In this document: positions 1 to 9,680 of the stretch, one piece after another
How the letters are laid out: every line of letters starts with the position of its first letter
How positions within the stretch are numbered: position 1 is the stretch's first letter
From: an uncultured Alphaproteobacteria bacterium
GTDB taxonomy: Bacteria > Pseudomonadota > Alphaproteobacteria > Rhodobacterales > Rhodobacteraceae
Length of the DNA: 64,000 bases
Reading direction: 5' to 3'
NCBI GenBank assembly: GCA_902540655.1
Contig: CACBNQ010000005.1
Span: forward strand, 1-64,000
The notes under the pieces: generated by a model
What the model was told of the DNA's origin: nothing
Database searches by the model: none
The model's input: the letters and a program-made list of their open reading frames with translations, nothing else
Position numbers and translations under genes: made by a program

Positions 1-1436
1 GGTCTTTCATCCCATTTTTCATGAGGAATAGCGATTACTGCACAGTTTTCTACATCAGGATGTGACATAGCTCTGTTTTCTAAATCAATTGAACTAATCC
101 ACTCTCCACCTGATTTGATTAAGTCTTTTGCGCGGTCAGTTAATCTCAAAAAGCCTTGTTCATCTATTGAGGCAACGTCTCCCGTACCAAAATACCCTTC
201 CTCGTCTATAGCAGCTTTACTAGCTTCTTCATTATTGTAATAACCGCCCGCGATCGTGTTTCCTCGAATATACAAATTACCTATATTTTTTCCATCTTCT
301 GGTAATCTTTTACCATTATCGTCAACAATTTTTAGGTCAACCATAAAAATCTTTCGTCCTTGTGACGTCTGAAGATGCCTTTGTTCTTCAACAGGCAGCT
401 CAGAAAACGGTGATATAAGGCGACCAGATGTACCTAATGGACTTGTTTCAGTCATACCCCATGCATGTATCACATTCACGCCCATATTTTCGAAAGCTTC
501 AATGAGCGATTTGGCGGCAGCCGAACCACCAACAAGCATTTCTTCCAATCCATTTGGCTTTTTTCCCCCTCGCTGCGAAATTTCTTCTAGTAAACCCATC
601 CAAACCGTTGGAACCCCCCAAGCTGAATTAACAGAGTACTTTTCCAGCAAATCGTAGACGCTTTTTCCGTCTAGGTTTGCTCCTGGAAAAACAAGCGATG
701 TACCACTTATTGGGGCACTGTAAGGTATTCCCCAAGCGTTAGCGTGGAAAAGAGGTACTATGGGTAAAATTTTCTTTTTTGGTGAAAAAGAGCCTGCGTT
801 GTAAAAGCACTGGATTAGAGCATGTAAAACAGTTGATCTATGGGAATATAGTACGCCTTTTGGGTTTCCGGTAGTGCCAGATGTGTAACAAAGGCCGGAA
901 GCGGTGTTTTCATCAAATTCAGGCCATTCAAAGTCTGAACTTTCTTTTTCAATTAGATCTTCATAGCAAATAACATTTGGAATTTTACATTCAGGCATAT
1001 GCTCTTTATCAGCCATCAAAACATATTTTGTTGAGGATGGAAATTTATCCAAATGCGCCTCAATTATTGGAATAAATGTTAAATCTAGGAAAATTAGTTT
1101 ATCCTCTGCGTGGTTGACTACATAGGTCATTTGTTCGCTTGAGAGGCGTGGATTAATAGTATGACAAATAGCACCAATTCCGGAGATAGCGAAATACAAT
1201 TCTAAATGTCTAAAGCCATTCCAAGCCAATGTAGCAATTCTATCACCCATTTTTACACCTAGTGATATGAGTGACCTAGACATTTGCCTAGATCTTAGAG
1301 CTATCTCTGCATAATTGGTGGTATGCAGAGTTCCCTGAAGCGTTTTGGAAATTATTTCTTCATTTGGATGAATTTTTTCGGCTAGTGTTATTATGTCGGC
1401 AATTCTTAAAGGCCGATTCATCATCATTCCATGCAT
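1..1436 (-). CDS. AMP-binding acyl-CoA synthetase (C-terminus truncated by window edge)
   Basis: My own reverse-strand translation from the ATG at 1436: MHGMMMNRPLRIADIITLAEKIHPNEE...YTSGTTGNPKGVLYSHRS...GDVASIDEQGFLRLTDRAKDLIKSGGEWISSIDLEN... This shows the AMP-binding P-loop (YTSGTTGNPKG) and GEWIS motif. It is absent from the ORF track because it runs off the left edge. Confidence 0.93.
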   Translation of the reverse strand, partial: MHGMMMNRPLRIADIITLAEKIHPNEEIISKTLQGTLHTTNYAEIALRSRQMSRSLISLGVKMGDRIATLAWNGFRHLELYFAISGIGAICHTINPRLSSEQMTYVVNHAEDKLIFLDLTFIPIIEAHLDKFPSSTKYVLMADKEHMPECKIPNVICYEDLIEKESSDFEWPEFDENTASGLCYTSGTTGNPKGVLYSHRSTVLHALIQCFYNAGSFSPKKKILPIVPLFHANAWGIPYSAPISGTSLVFPGANLDGKSVYDLLEKYSVNSAWGVPTVWMGLLEEISQRGGKKPNGLEEMLVGGSAAAKSLIEAFENMGVNVIHAWGMTETSPLGTSGRLISPFSELPVEEQRHLQTSQGRKIFMVDLKIVDDNGKRLPEDGKNIGNLYIRGNTIAGGYYNNEEASKAAIDEEGYFGTGDVASIDEQGFLRLTDRAKDLIKSGGEWISSIDLENRAMSHPDVENCAVIAIPHEKWDER

Positions 1437-1763
1437 TTTTGAGCTCCCAATACAATTTTTTATATTTTGCAAAGATATTTATATGAATAATTATTATTAG
1501 TTATTTCTAATCTGTCTATTATTAATTGTAGATAAAAAGAGTATGTTTCGGCATACTAACTAAATACAGGCGAAATAATTCGACTGATTAAAAAATTCAA
1601 TTAAATCAATTCTAAGAATGTAATTAAAATATTACATAATGTAAATATTTTGTTACACTAAGTATCTGATTATTAAGCATTTTTTGTAATTAATGATTGT
1701 TTTTCACTTTATTCACTATATACTCTAGTCACCTTTATTCAGATTACATCCTCTGGATAGGTC

Positions 1764-1805
1764 GGCTGCGTCCGTGGGGGGACTGCGGGCGCGGTTCATT
1801 TCCCC
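1764..1805 (+). ncRNA. candidate structured RNA element / 5' leader (hairpin with possible pseudoknot)
   Basis: GC-rich island in AT-rich intergenic DNA. 1764-1774 (ggctgcgtccg) can pair with 1786-1796 (cgggcgcggtt). Hairpin-loop gggga (1778-1782) can pair with tcccc (1801-1805). A promoter-like TTGTTT-16 nt-TATACT lies at 1697-1724. Confidence 0.4.
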
Positions 1806-1914
1806 GTTAATCTCACATTTATTAAACTTTACTGTTGGTCAATCTTTTATAACAATTTGCTTTACCTAACGTAATAGTATGTTACTATTTCCTATAAATT
1901 ATGGAGCACATGAC

Positions 1915-2157
1915 ATGACCAATAATATTATTGAGACGAACCTTGGTAAAAAAGTTGATTTGCAAAGAATTTCAGAGGGATCTGCATCGCCAATTACCAA
2001 AGCGGGCGCATTTTATGTATTCTCTTTGAGAGTGGCAGGAGATGATGTTAGGGAATATTCCTTTACCAATAGAGACAGAGCGGTTTCCATGCGCTCAGTT
2101 TTGGTAAGTCACCTCGCACAGAAAATGCAATTAGATACAAAGAAAAAAGTTATTTAA
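1915..2157 (+). CDS. small hypothetical protein
   Basis: ORF of 80 aa from MTNNIIETNLGKK...; the track start at 1879 is probably too far upstream. Confidence 0.55.
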   Translation: MTNNIIETNLGKKVDLQRISEGSASPITKAGAFYVFSLRVAGDDVREYSFTNRDRAVSMRSVLVSHLAQKMQLDTKKKVI

Positions 2158-2160
2158 AAC

Positions 2161-2580
2161 TTACTTTGTTTTTACTTGTAAGCTTTTGAAAAATGGGTCA
2201 TTGGAGGTAAGAAGGTTCATATATCCTCTCAATTCTCCTACAGACTTATATGGTCTCATTACAACCTCAAATTTTTCAATTAAGCCTCTTTTATTAAGAG
2301 AAATCATGTCCACCCCAGTTGCATCCAGCTGACCAATTTTGCAACTAAACTCCAGAAAATAGTCTAAGTCATTGCATAATACGCGCTTGTATTCTAAATC
2401 TTTAAATACTGAACCGACGTGGCTTAATATCCTCGCCACAACTTCCTTTCCTTGCCAATCCTTCCAGTAGGTTGGTGGCTTAAAAATGATATTGTCATCA
2501 AAAATAGACGCAAGTTCATCCACATTATTTGACTTTATTGCAAGAAAAAAACGCTCGATTGTGGGGTGGTGTGAATGCAT
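2161..2580 (-). CDS. SnoaL/NTF2-like fold protein
   Basis: ORF 139 aa; IERFFLAIKSNNVDELASIFDDNIIFKPP... is the typical SnoaL-like N-terminal pattern. Confidence 0.7.
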   Translation of the reverse strand: MHSHHPTIERFFLAIKSNNVDELASIFDDNIIFKPPTYWKDWQGKEVVARILSHVGSVFKDLEYKRVLCNDLDYFLEFSCKIGQLDATGVDMISLNKRGLIEKFEVVMRPYKSVGELRGYMNLLTSNDPFFKSLQVKTK

Positions 2581-2657
2581 AATATTTTAATTTTTTAATG
2601 AGTTATGTTATAATTAAACCACTTGTAACTTAGATAAAATACCAGATCGAGATAAAA

Positions 2658-4016
2658 ATGCCAGACGGTAGTGTAAAATCTAAAAGTAAATCATCAGAAA
2701 GTAATTTAGAATTTAAATATATGCCAGGTTTTGGTAATGACTTTGAAACTGAGGCTCTTGCTGGTGCATTACCACAGGGTATGAATAGTCCACAAAAGTG
2801 TGCTTATGGTTTGTATGCTGAACAATTATCAGGAACTCCTTTTACTGCACCTCGTGCGCGAAATGAAAGAACTTGGTGTTATAGGATACACCCTTCGGTA
2901 AAGCATCTTAATAAGTTAGAAAAAATTAGTATCCCATATTGGAAAAGTGCGCCCAGCATAAATGATGATGTTATTAGCCTTGGTCAATATCGATGGGATC
3001 CAATTCCTATTACTAAAAGGGGAGATACTTTTATTACTGGATTGCGTACTATTACAACCACAGGTGATGTCAGTATGCAGACGGGAATGGCATCACATGT
3101 CTACGTTGCTGATAAATCAATGGATAAAGACTATTTTTATTCAGCTGATAGTGAGTTATTAGTTGTTCCACAACTAGGCGGTTTAGTATTTAAGACAGAG
3201 CTTGGGTTAATTGACATTGCACCAGGTGAAGTAGCGCTAATCCCACGCGGACTTGTTTTCTCAGTATTACTTCAAGACGAGATTTGCCGTGGTTTTGTGT
3301 GCGAAAACTATGGTCAAAAGTTTATTCTCCCTAACAGAGGCCCTATTGGGGCTAACTGTCTCGCAAATTCTAGAGATTTTAAAGTTCCACAAGCTTATTT
3401 TGAGGATAAAGAAGAAAAAAGTAACCTTACAGTTAAATGGTGTGGTTCGTTTCACTCGTGTCGTTTATCAAGATCACCATTGGACATTGTTGCCTGGCAT
3501 GGAAATTACGCACCATGGAAATATGATCTTAGAAATTTCTCTCCTGTAAGTGCTGTATTATTCGACCATCCCGATCCATCTATTTATACTGTTTTAACAT
3601 CACCTTCAGGAATTGAAGGAACAGCAAATATAGACTTTATTTTATTTAGGGACAGATGGAATATTGCTGAAAATACGTTTAGACCACCTTGGTATCATAA
3701 AAATGTTATGTCCGAATTGATGGGAAATATTGTGGGCAAATATGATGCAAAACCCACTGGATTTATACCTGGGGGGATAAGTCTTCACAATATGATGCTA
3801 CCTCATGGTCCAGATAAAGATGCTTTTGAAGGGGCTTCAAACGCGGATTTAAAACCTCAAAAATTAGAAAACACTATGACTTTCATGTTCGAGTCACGAT
3901 TTCCCCAACATCTTACCGAATTCGCAGCAAAAGAAGCGCCACTGCAGGATGACTATTCAGAATGTTGGACCGGGCTTGAGAAAAAGTTTAATGGAACTCC
4001 AGAAGGCAACTGGTAG
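2658..4016 (+). CDS. hmgA: homogentisate 1,2-dioxygenase
   Basis: ORF 452 aa with family hallmarks: [77 protein letters not shown]. Confidence 0.97.
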   Translation: MPDGSVKSKSKSSESNLEFKYMPGFGNDFETEALAGALPQGMNSPQKCAYGLYAEQLSGTPFTAPRARNERTWCYRIHPSVKHLNKLEKISIPYWKSAPSINDDVISLGQYRWDPIPITKRGDTFITGLRTITTTGDVSMQTGMASHVYVADKSMDKDYFYSADSELLVVPQLGGLVFKTELGLIDIAPGEVALIPRGLVFSVLLQDEICRGFVCENYGQKFILPNRGPIGANCLANSRDFKVPQAYFEDKEEKSNLTVKWCGSFHSCRLSRSPLDIVAWHGNYAPWKYDLRNFSPVSAVLFDHPDPSIYTVLTSPSGIEGTANIDFILFRDRWNIAENTFRPPWYHKNVMSELMGNIVGKYDAKPTGFIPGGISLHNMMLPHGPDKDAFEGASNADLKPQKLENTMTFMFESRFPQHLTEFAAKEAPLQDDYSECWTGLEKKFNGTPEGNW

Positions 4017-5254
4017 TGTCGCTCGATTTAATTAAGTCATTCGTTGAGACAGCGAATAATAGAGATTGTGACTTCCCTCTAAATAATCTTCCTTTTGGTG
4101 TTTGTTTCGAAAAAAGCGAAAAGAAGTGCTTTTCTGCTACTGCAATTGGCGATCAGGTTCTTAACCTCACTTATGCTGAGGAATTAGGTCTCATACCCGA
4201 CCACGGATTTAAACACGTTTTATTGAACTGCTTTATGTCAAAGGGATCATGTTCACGAAAGGAGATTCGTAAATTTTTGCAGGAGTTATTAGCAGAAAAC
4301 TCAAAAAAAATAAGTGAGGTTCAGAGATGCTTTGTACCTTTAAATAATTGTTACAATAGTAAAGCGTTTGAAATTTCTGAGTATACTGACTTTTACTCCT
4401 GTAAAAACCATGCCCTCAATGCAAGTAAAATTATACGAGGAGATAATGCTAAACTATCAAAAAACTGGTATAACTTACCTGTTGCCTATAATGGACGTGC
4501 TTCATCTATAGTGATATCCGATAGTGATATTCGAAGGCCAACCGGACAAATTTATGAACAAGATAATGGTATTGTAAAATTTGAGCCAACCAAGAAGCTT
4601 GATTTTGAACTTGAGATAGGAACAGTAATTGGTGGCAGTTTACCAATAGGCGAAACATTGGATTTTGAGGAAGCTGAAAACTTAATTTTTGGATATGTTT
4701 TGCTCAACGATTGGTCTGCTAGGGACATACAAGCGTGGGAATATCAACCTCTAGGCCCATTCCTGTCAAAGTCATTTGGAACAAGTATTAGTCCCTGGAT
4801 AGTTACTCCAGAAGCTCTTGAGCCGTTTAAGAGAACTCCTCCCGAGAGGGACTTTCAACTGCTCCCACATTTTGAAGATGAGAAAGCGTTTGTGTTTGAT
4901 ATTGACCTAACAGTAACCTTAATTGAGGATGGTGGTATGGAAACTGATATAGTGGAAACCAATGCAAAAGAGCTTTATTACTCGCCAGTTCAACAGATTA
5001 TACACCACGCATCAGCAGGATGTGGTATCTCGACAGGAGACTTGATGGGTTCTGGAACAATCTCAGGTACTAAAAAAGGAAGTTTTGGTTGCATGCTAGA
5101 GTTGTCGTGGGGCGGAAGAGAAAAAATAGCTTTGAGCTCTGGGGAAAATCGTGATTTCCTACAAGATAACGATACAGTTGTTTTGAACGGAACTGCATCT
5201 GCTGAAAAGTTTAAAATAGGATTTAGTTCGTGCTCTGGAAGAATTATTAATTAA
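4016..5254 (+). CDS. fahA: fumarylacetoacetase
   Basis: ORF 412 aa; LPVAYNGRASSIVISDSDIRRPTGQ, LLNDWSARDIQAWEYQPLGPFLSKSFGTSISPW, GTISGTKKGSFGCMLELSWGG. GTG start overlaps the hmgA stop by one base. Confidence 0.96.
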   Translation: MSLDLIKSFVETANNRDCDFPLNNLPFGVCFEKSEKKCFSATAIGDQVLNLTYAEELGLIPDHGFKHVLLNCFMSKGSCSRKEIRKFLQELLAENSKKISEVQRCFVPLNNCYNSKAFEISEYTDFYSCKNHALNASKIIRGDNAKLSKNWYNLPVAYNGRASSIVISDSDIRRPTGQIYEQDNGIVKFEPTKKLDFELEIGTVIGGSLPIGETLDFEEAENLIFGYVLLNDWSARDIQAWEYQPLGPFLSKSFGTSISPWIVTPEALEPFKRTPPERDFQLLPHFEDEKAFVFDIDLTVTLIEDGGMETDIVETNAKELYYSPVQQIIHHASAGCGISTGDLMGSGTISGTKKGSFGCMLELSWGGREKIALSSGENRDFLQDNDTVVLNGTASAEKFKIGFSSCSGRIIN

Positions 5255-5264
5255 TGGGAAAAAA

Positions 5265-6209
5265 ATGAAGAAATTTGCGTCACAAAATGATTTAGATGAG
5301 AAAAAAATTTCATTTGAAGAAATAGGTAATGATCTTTTTGCTTTTACAGCTGAAGGTGACCCAAATTCAGGTATAATAGTCGGTGATGATAGCGTAATGG
5401 TCATTGATGCGCAGGCAACACCAACTTTAGCGAGACAGGTAATCCAAAAAGTCAGGTCTGTTACTGATAAACCTATATGGCACTTAGTTCTGTCGCACTA
5501 TCATGCCGTTAGAGTGCTTGGCGCAGCTGAGTATAAGGCAAGCAATATCATAATGAGTAGCAAAGCAAGATCAATGGTTGTAGAAAGAGGGCAAGAAGAT
5601 TGGGATAGTGAGTTTGATAGGTTTCCCCGACTATTTAAGGGACATGAAGAGATACCAGGGCTTACTTGGCCAACGACAACATTTGATAAAAAAATGTCAC
5701 TATTTTTAGGTAAACGACGGGTTGATTTATATTTTTTAGGTAGAGCGCATACTGCTGGAGATATAGTTATTCATGTGCCAGACTCAAATGTATTATTCAC
5801 TGGCGATATTGTTGAATATAAGTCGGCTTGTTATTGTGGTGATGCGCATTTACAGGAGTGGCCGAAAACGTTAGGAAAAATTGCAAAATTTCAGGCTGTT
5901 TCTTTAGTTCCAGGAAGGGGTGATGCTCTTACAGATCCAAGACAAATAAATGATGCGATTGAATTGACAGAAGACTTTGTTACATCAACGTTTAAATCAG
6001 TCTCAAAAATAGCTAATGCAGGCGGCGATTTAAAAGAAGCCATGTCTTCTTGTAGAGATGAGTGTGATAAAAAGTTTTCTAATTATGCCATTTATGAGCA
6101 TTGTTTACCTTTTAATGTCTCAAGAGCTTTTGATGAAGCAAAAGGTATTGATCATCCTCGAATTTGGACAGCTGAACGAGATAAAGAAATGTGGAAATTA
6201 TTACAGTGA
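5265..6209 (+). CDS. MBL-fold metallo-hydrolase-like protein with atypical metal motif
   Basis: ORF 314 aa; LSHYHAVRVLGAAEY, LFTGDIVEY, FLGRAHTAGDIVIHVP. Confidence 0.85.
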   Translation: MKKFASQNDLDEKKISFEEIGNDLFAFTAEGDPNSGIIVGDDSVMVIDAQATPTLARQVIQKVRSVTDKPIWHLVLSHYHAVRVLGAAEYKASNIIMSSKARSMVVERGQEDWDSEFDRFPRLFKGHEEIPGLTWPTTTFDKKMSLFLGKRRVDLYFLGRAHTAGDIVIHVPDSNVLFTGDIVEYKSACYCGDAHLQEWPKTLGKIAKFQAVSLVPGRGDALTDPRQINDAIELTEDFVTSTFKSVSKIANAGGDLKEAMSSCRDECDKKFSNYAIYEHCLPFNVSRAFDEAKGIDHPRIWTAERDKEMWKLLQ

Positions 6210-7819
6210 ATCGCTCAGCAAACTTTTCAAAAAGCTATAACTATAAAGAATTTCCCTTTAAAAAACCTCCAGAGATTTTGGAGGGAATTGATAAGACATA
6301 TCCCGTTGTCATAGTGGGTGCAGGGCCTATTGGTTTATCTTTAGCAATTGATTTAGCGCAAAGGGGTATCAAAAGCATCCTTCTCGATGATAACAATATT
6401 GTTTCAACCGGCTCAAGGGCAATTTGTTGGGCTAAGAGAACTTTAGAAATTTTCGATCGACTGGGTGTAGCCTCAAAAATGATGGCAAAGGGTATTACCT
6501 GGGAAACGGGCAGACTATTTAATGGAGATGAAGAAGTTTTCTCATTCAATTTGCTTCCGGACAAAGGCCAAAAATTCCCAGCATTTATAAATTTACAGCA
6601 GTATTATGTAGAAGAATATTTGATTGAAAGATGCTTTGAGCTGAAAGATTATATTGATCTCAGGTTTAGTAGCGAGGTTATTGATCATGAACAAAATAAA
6701 GAAACAGTCAATATCACTGTTAGATGTCCTGAAGGCGATTATAGCTTGAAATCACTCTACATGGTAGCTTGCGATGGTGCAGAGTCATCCACTAGAAAAA
6801 GAATGAATCTTTCGTTTGATGGTGAGGTTTTTGATGAGCATTTCTTGATTGTAGATATTTTTATGGAAACCCAGCCATTTGAGAGTGATCGTCCTGAGCG
6901 TTGGTTTTGGTTTGCACCTACATTTCATGAAGGTCAGTCGGCTTTATTGCATAAACAAGCAGAAAATATTTATCGAATAGACTTACAGCTTGAAGATAAT
7001 ATAAATAGAAAAATTGAGCTTGATCCTGAAAGAGTTAGGAAAAGAATAAATAAAGTTGTTAATTCTGACAATTTTGAAATTGACTGGATGAGTGTTTATA
7101 AATTTAAATGTGCTTCTTTAGATAGAATGGTATTTGATAGAATTATTTTTGTTGGAGATAGCGCACACGTAGTCAGTCCCTTTGGTGCCAGAGGTGGCAA
7201 TGGAGGTATGCATGATGTTGATAATTTAGGATGGAAACTGGCCTCTGTCTTAAACAATAAATCTTCTGCTAAAATTTTAGACACTTATAATGATGAGAGA
7301 GTAGAGGCTGCAAAAGATAGTATAGCAAATTCGTCTAGAGCAACAAATTTTATGACACCAAAAAATAAGATGGCTAAAATTTTTCGTGATGAGGTTCTTG
7401 ATTTGGCAATAAACAATGAATTTTCTAGAAATTTGATAAATTCAGGAAGGCTTTCTGTCCCGTTCAAATTAGGTGGGTTGAAACTTGACAATGAGTTCAA
7501 GGATGACCCTCTTTTAGGAGCAATCTACATTGACTTTCCGATTCTTGATAGAAAAGGAAATCGATTATTTTTAACAGATGCTTTTACCGGCGGCTATAAT
7601 TTGCTTTCTTTTTCTAAAAGCAAAATCCCCATTAATTTAGATTTGAATCTAATAAGCATAGGCGAAGACGATAATAAGGAAGTAGATTATATAGACATTG
7701 AAAGTATTGGCCAAGAAAGATACAGACAAGGGCTAAATTACCTTATAAGACCAGATGGCTATATTGTAGGAATATTTAAAGACGTGAACATAAATAAAAT
7801 AAAAAAATGTATGCTTTAA
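6191..7819 (+). CDS. FAD-dependent aromatic monooxygenase (MhpA/PheA-TfdB type)
   Basis: ORF 542 aa; Rossmann VVIVGAGPIGLSLAIDLAQRG and FVGDSAHVVSPFGARGGNGGMHDVDNLGWKLA. A GTG start at 6206 overlapping the upstream stop is also possible. Confidence 0.93.
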   Translation: MEIITVNRSANFSKSYNYKEFPFKKPPEILEGIDKTYPVVIVGAGPIGLSLAIDLAQRGIKSILLDDNNIVSTGSRAICWAKRTLEIFDRLGVASKMMAKGITWETGRLFNGDEEVFSFNLLPDKGQKFPAFINLQQYYVEEYLIERCFELKDYIDLRFSSEVIDHEQNKETVNITVRCPEGDYSLKSLYMVACDGAESSTRKRMNLSFDGEVFDEHFLIVDIFMETQPFESDRPERWFWFAPTFHEGQSALLHKQAENIYRIDLQLEDNINRKIELDPERVRKRINKVVNSDNFEIDWMSVYKFKCASLDRMVFDRIIFVGDSAHVVSPFGARGGNGGMHDVDNLGWKLASVLNNKSSAKILDTYNDERVEAAKDSIANSSRATNFMTPKNKMAKIFRDEVLDLAINNEFSRNLINSGRLSVPFKLGGLKLDNEFKDDPLLGAIYIDFPILDRKGNRLFLTDAFTGGYNLLSFSKSKIPINLDLNLISIGEDDNKEVDYIDIESIGQERYRQGLNYLIRPDGYIVGIFKDVNINKIKKCML

Positions 7820-7848
7820 ATGTTTCCGTTTTGGAGAAATAAATTACA

Positions 7849-8034
7849 ATGGCACTAAACGATGAACTCTACTCAAGACTTGTAAATCTGTACCAAGATC
7901 TTGATGATAAACAAATACATAAGTTGAATGCTAAACTTATTTTACTTCTTTCCGAAAAAATATCAGACGTAAATGCTGTAAAAACAATAATTGATCAAGT
8001 AGAAGCTGAAAATGTAAAATCGAAAAGTAGGTAA
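7849..8034 (+). CDS. DUF2783-like small protein
   Basis: ORF 61 aa; DELYSRLVNLYQDLDDKQIHKLNAKLILLLSEKISDVNAVKTII matches the pattern I recall for DUF2783, and it lies next to the FAD monooxygenase. Confidence 0.75.
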   Translation: MALNDELYSRLVNLYQDLDDKQIHKLNAKLILLLSEKISDVNAVKTIIDQVEAENVKSKSR

Positions 8035-8048
8035 CTTAAAAATATTTT

Positions 8049-8336
8049 TTAAAAAGGTAGTATACCCCGCAAGAAGGAAAATACAGGAATTACTTTTTGT
8101 AAAAAAGAAATAAAGTTTATGCCAAATTTTGGTAAAAGCCACAACATTAAACCCATTAAAACCATCAAGCAAATAAATATTAAAATAGTATTTGGCCACT
8201 TAAAGTTGATTTGACGAGAATTGAGGATGTTATCCAATGTATCTTTACTTTGATCACTGTCTTTTGTTTTAAAAAACGCGCGAAATATCCATATTGCAAA
8301 AACAATTAAAATTATTAAAAGAATGAGTCGTACCAT
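8049..8336 (-). CDS. small hypothetical membrane protein
   Basis: ORF 95 aa with two hydrophobic segments (LILLIILIVFAIWIF; ILIFICLMVLMGLMLWLL). Confidence 0.5.
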   Translation of the reverse strand: MVRLILLIILIVFAIWIFRAFFKTKDSDQSKDTLDNILNSRQINFKWPNTILIFICLMVLMGLMLWLLPKFGINFISFLQKVIPVFSFLRGILPF

Positions 8337-8756
8337 GAGAAATGAACTTTTTGTTGTCAGTTACTGTAATATATCTTCTTGCAAATTATTTTTTTCGCAA
8401 ACATAATATAGTCGTTCATAATTCGCAGTTGGAAGATATTAACAATAAATCCAAATAGTTTTTAATCTTTTATTTCTAGAAGTTACAAAAAGTAAAGTAT
8501 ATTTTTTGGCTTTTATTGCCTCTTCAGCAGCGTATCAGATGTATGGCTTATGGACTATCGGCGGTAACTTTTTTTGTATTGCTTTGGCTATTAGAATGAA
8601 ACGAGTGTAAAGCCGTACGACTGATAACCATACTTTTCATGCTATTTAAAAATTTTTTCTTCATAATCCACGTTTTTATCAGAAAGATAGTTTTAATACT
8701 GTTTAAATAAATTTTAACAAAAAGTTTCTTTTCATCATTGGGATTTTAACTATGCC

Positions 8757-9680
8757 TTAAGATGGGCGCCCGTGAGGAAATGCGTTACAATCATATCGTG
8801 GTAAAACTTGTCTATTATTTTTCAAGTCACTAGCTTTTAAATCTCTTTCTTCAAAACTGAATGAGTAATCTACACCCTCCGCGTCAAGTATATCTAATGT
8901 GGTTTGATCAAAATCATGGGTCTCACCATATGGGTGACAATACGTCTTTACATTATGCACTCCAATATCCCTCAAGAAGCGAAACGACTCACGAATTTCA
9001 AACTTCTGATGTTCTAGACCAAGTCTACTCATAACCGGATGATTAACTGTATGCGCGCCAATGATGTTTCCAGCAGCATGAATGTCTTTTATATTAGCTT
9101 CCGACATATAAAACTTTTCGGGCTCTACGCAAAAATTCAATTGTTTACATATTTTATCGAGTAAACGCCCACGTAATGAGGAACTACAATAGTAATTTAA
9201 GGCTCGCTTAAATTCTGTTACGCCATCTAAGTCTTTTTGTCCGCGATATGTAAGCTTCTCAAAGATACTGGGCTTTTCAAAGTTTATTAAATCAGGCACC
9301 ATATCTCTTAGAGCATTTAGCAACTGCGTACCCTTAAAGGCTCCACAAAGCAAATGTATCCGATGAACGTCCAGCATTTTTTTCTTTATGTATGGATATG
9401 TCGGAATATAAAATATACCCCACAAATCTAAGTCTCGTAAAATTGGGTAAACTACATCATAATGGCAATATAACGCATCATCAAATGTCAAAATAACTTT
9501 ATCACTGACATTAGATACATCACTATTGTGAAGTGCAATCTCCCATTCAAGCCTACTTAAAAAGCCAAACTTCTTTTTGAAATAATTTAATTGTTTCAGA
9601 AAATTCTTCTCATCTAAAAATCTAAAAAAGGGGTATCGTTGGTCATATCTTTGAACGTAGTGATACATAATAATTTTCAT
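8757..9680 (-). CDS. polysaccharide deacetylase family protein
   Basis: ORF 307 aa; MYHYV, VILTFDDALYCHYDVVYPILRD, IGAHTVNHPVMSRL, YCHPYGE (NodB-homology motifs). Confidence 0.87.
   Translation of the reverse strand: MKIIMYHYVQRYDQRYPFFRFLDEKNFLKQLNYFKKKFGFLSRLEWEIALHNSDVSNVSDKVILTFDDALYCHYDVVYPILRDLDLWGIFYIPTYPYIKKKMLDVHRIHLLCGAFKGTQLLNALRDMVPDLINFEKPSIFEKLTYRGQKDLDGVTEFKRALNYYCSSSLRGRLLDKICKQLNFCVEPEKFYMSEANIKDIHAAGNIIGAHTVNHPVMSRLGLEHQKFEIRESFRFLRDIGVHNVKTYCHPYGETHDFDQTTLDILDAEGVDYSFSFEERDLKASDLKNNRQVLPRYDCNAFPHGRPS

Noticed and set aside
2962-3549. ORFs 2962..3162, 3253..3549 and 3267..3455 inside hmgA
   Set aside because: Out-of-frame or antisense ORFs inside a strongly conserved gene.
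8470-8610. Plus-strand hydrophobic reading (...YFLAFIASSAAYQMYGLWTIGGNFFCIALAIRMKRV*)
   Set aside because: No convincing start codon or ribosome-binding site and too short to distinguish from chance in an intergenic region.
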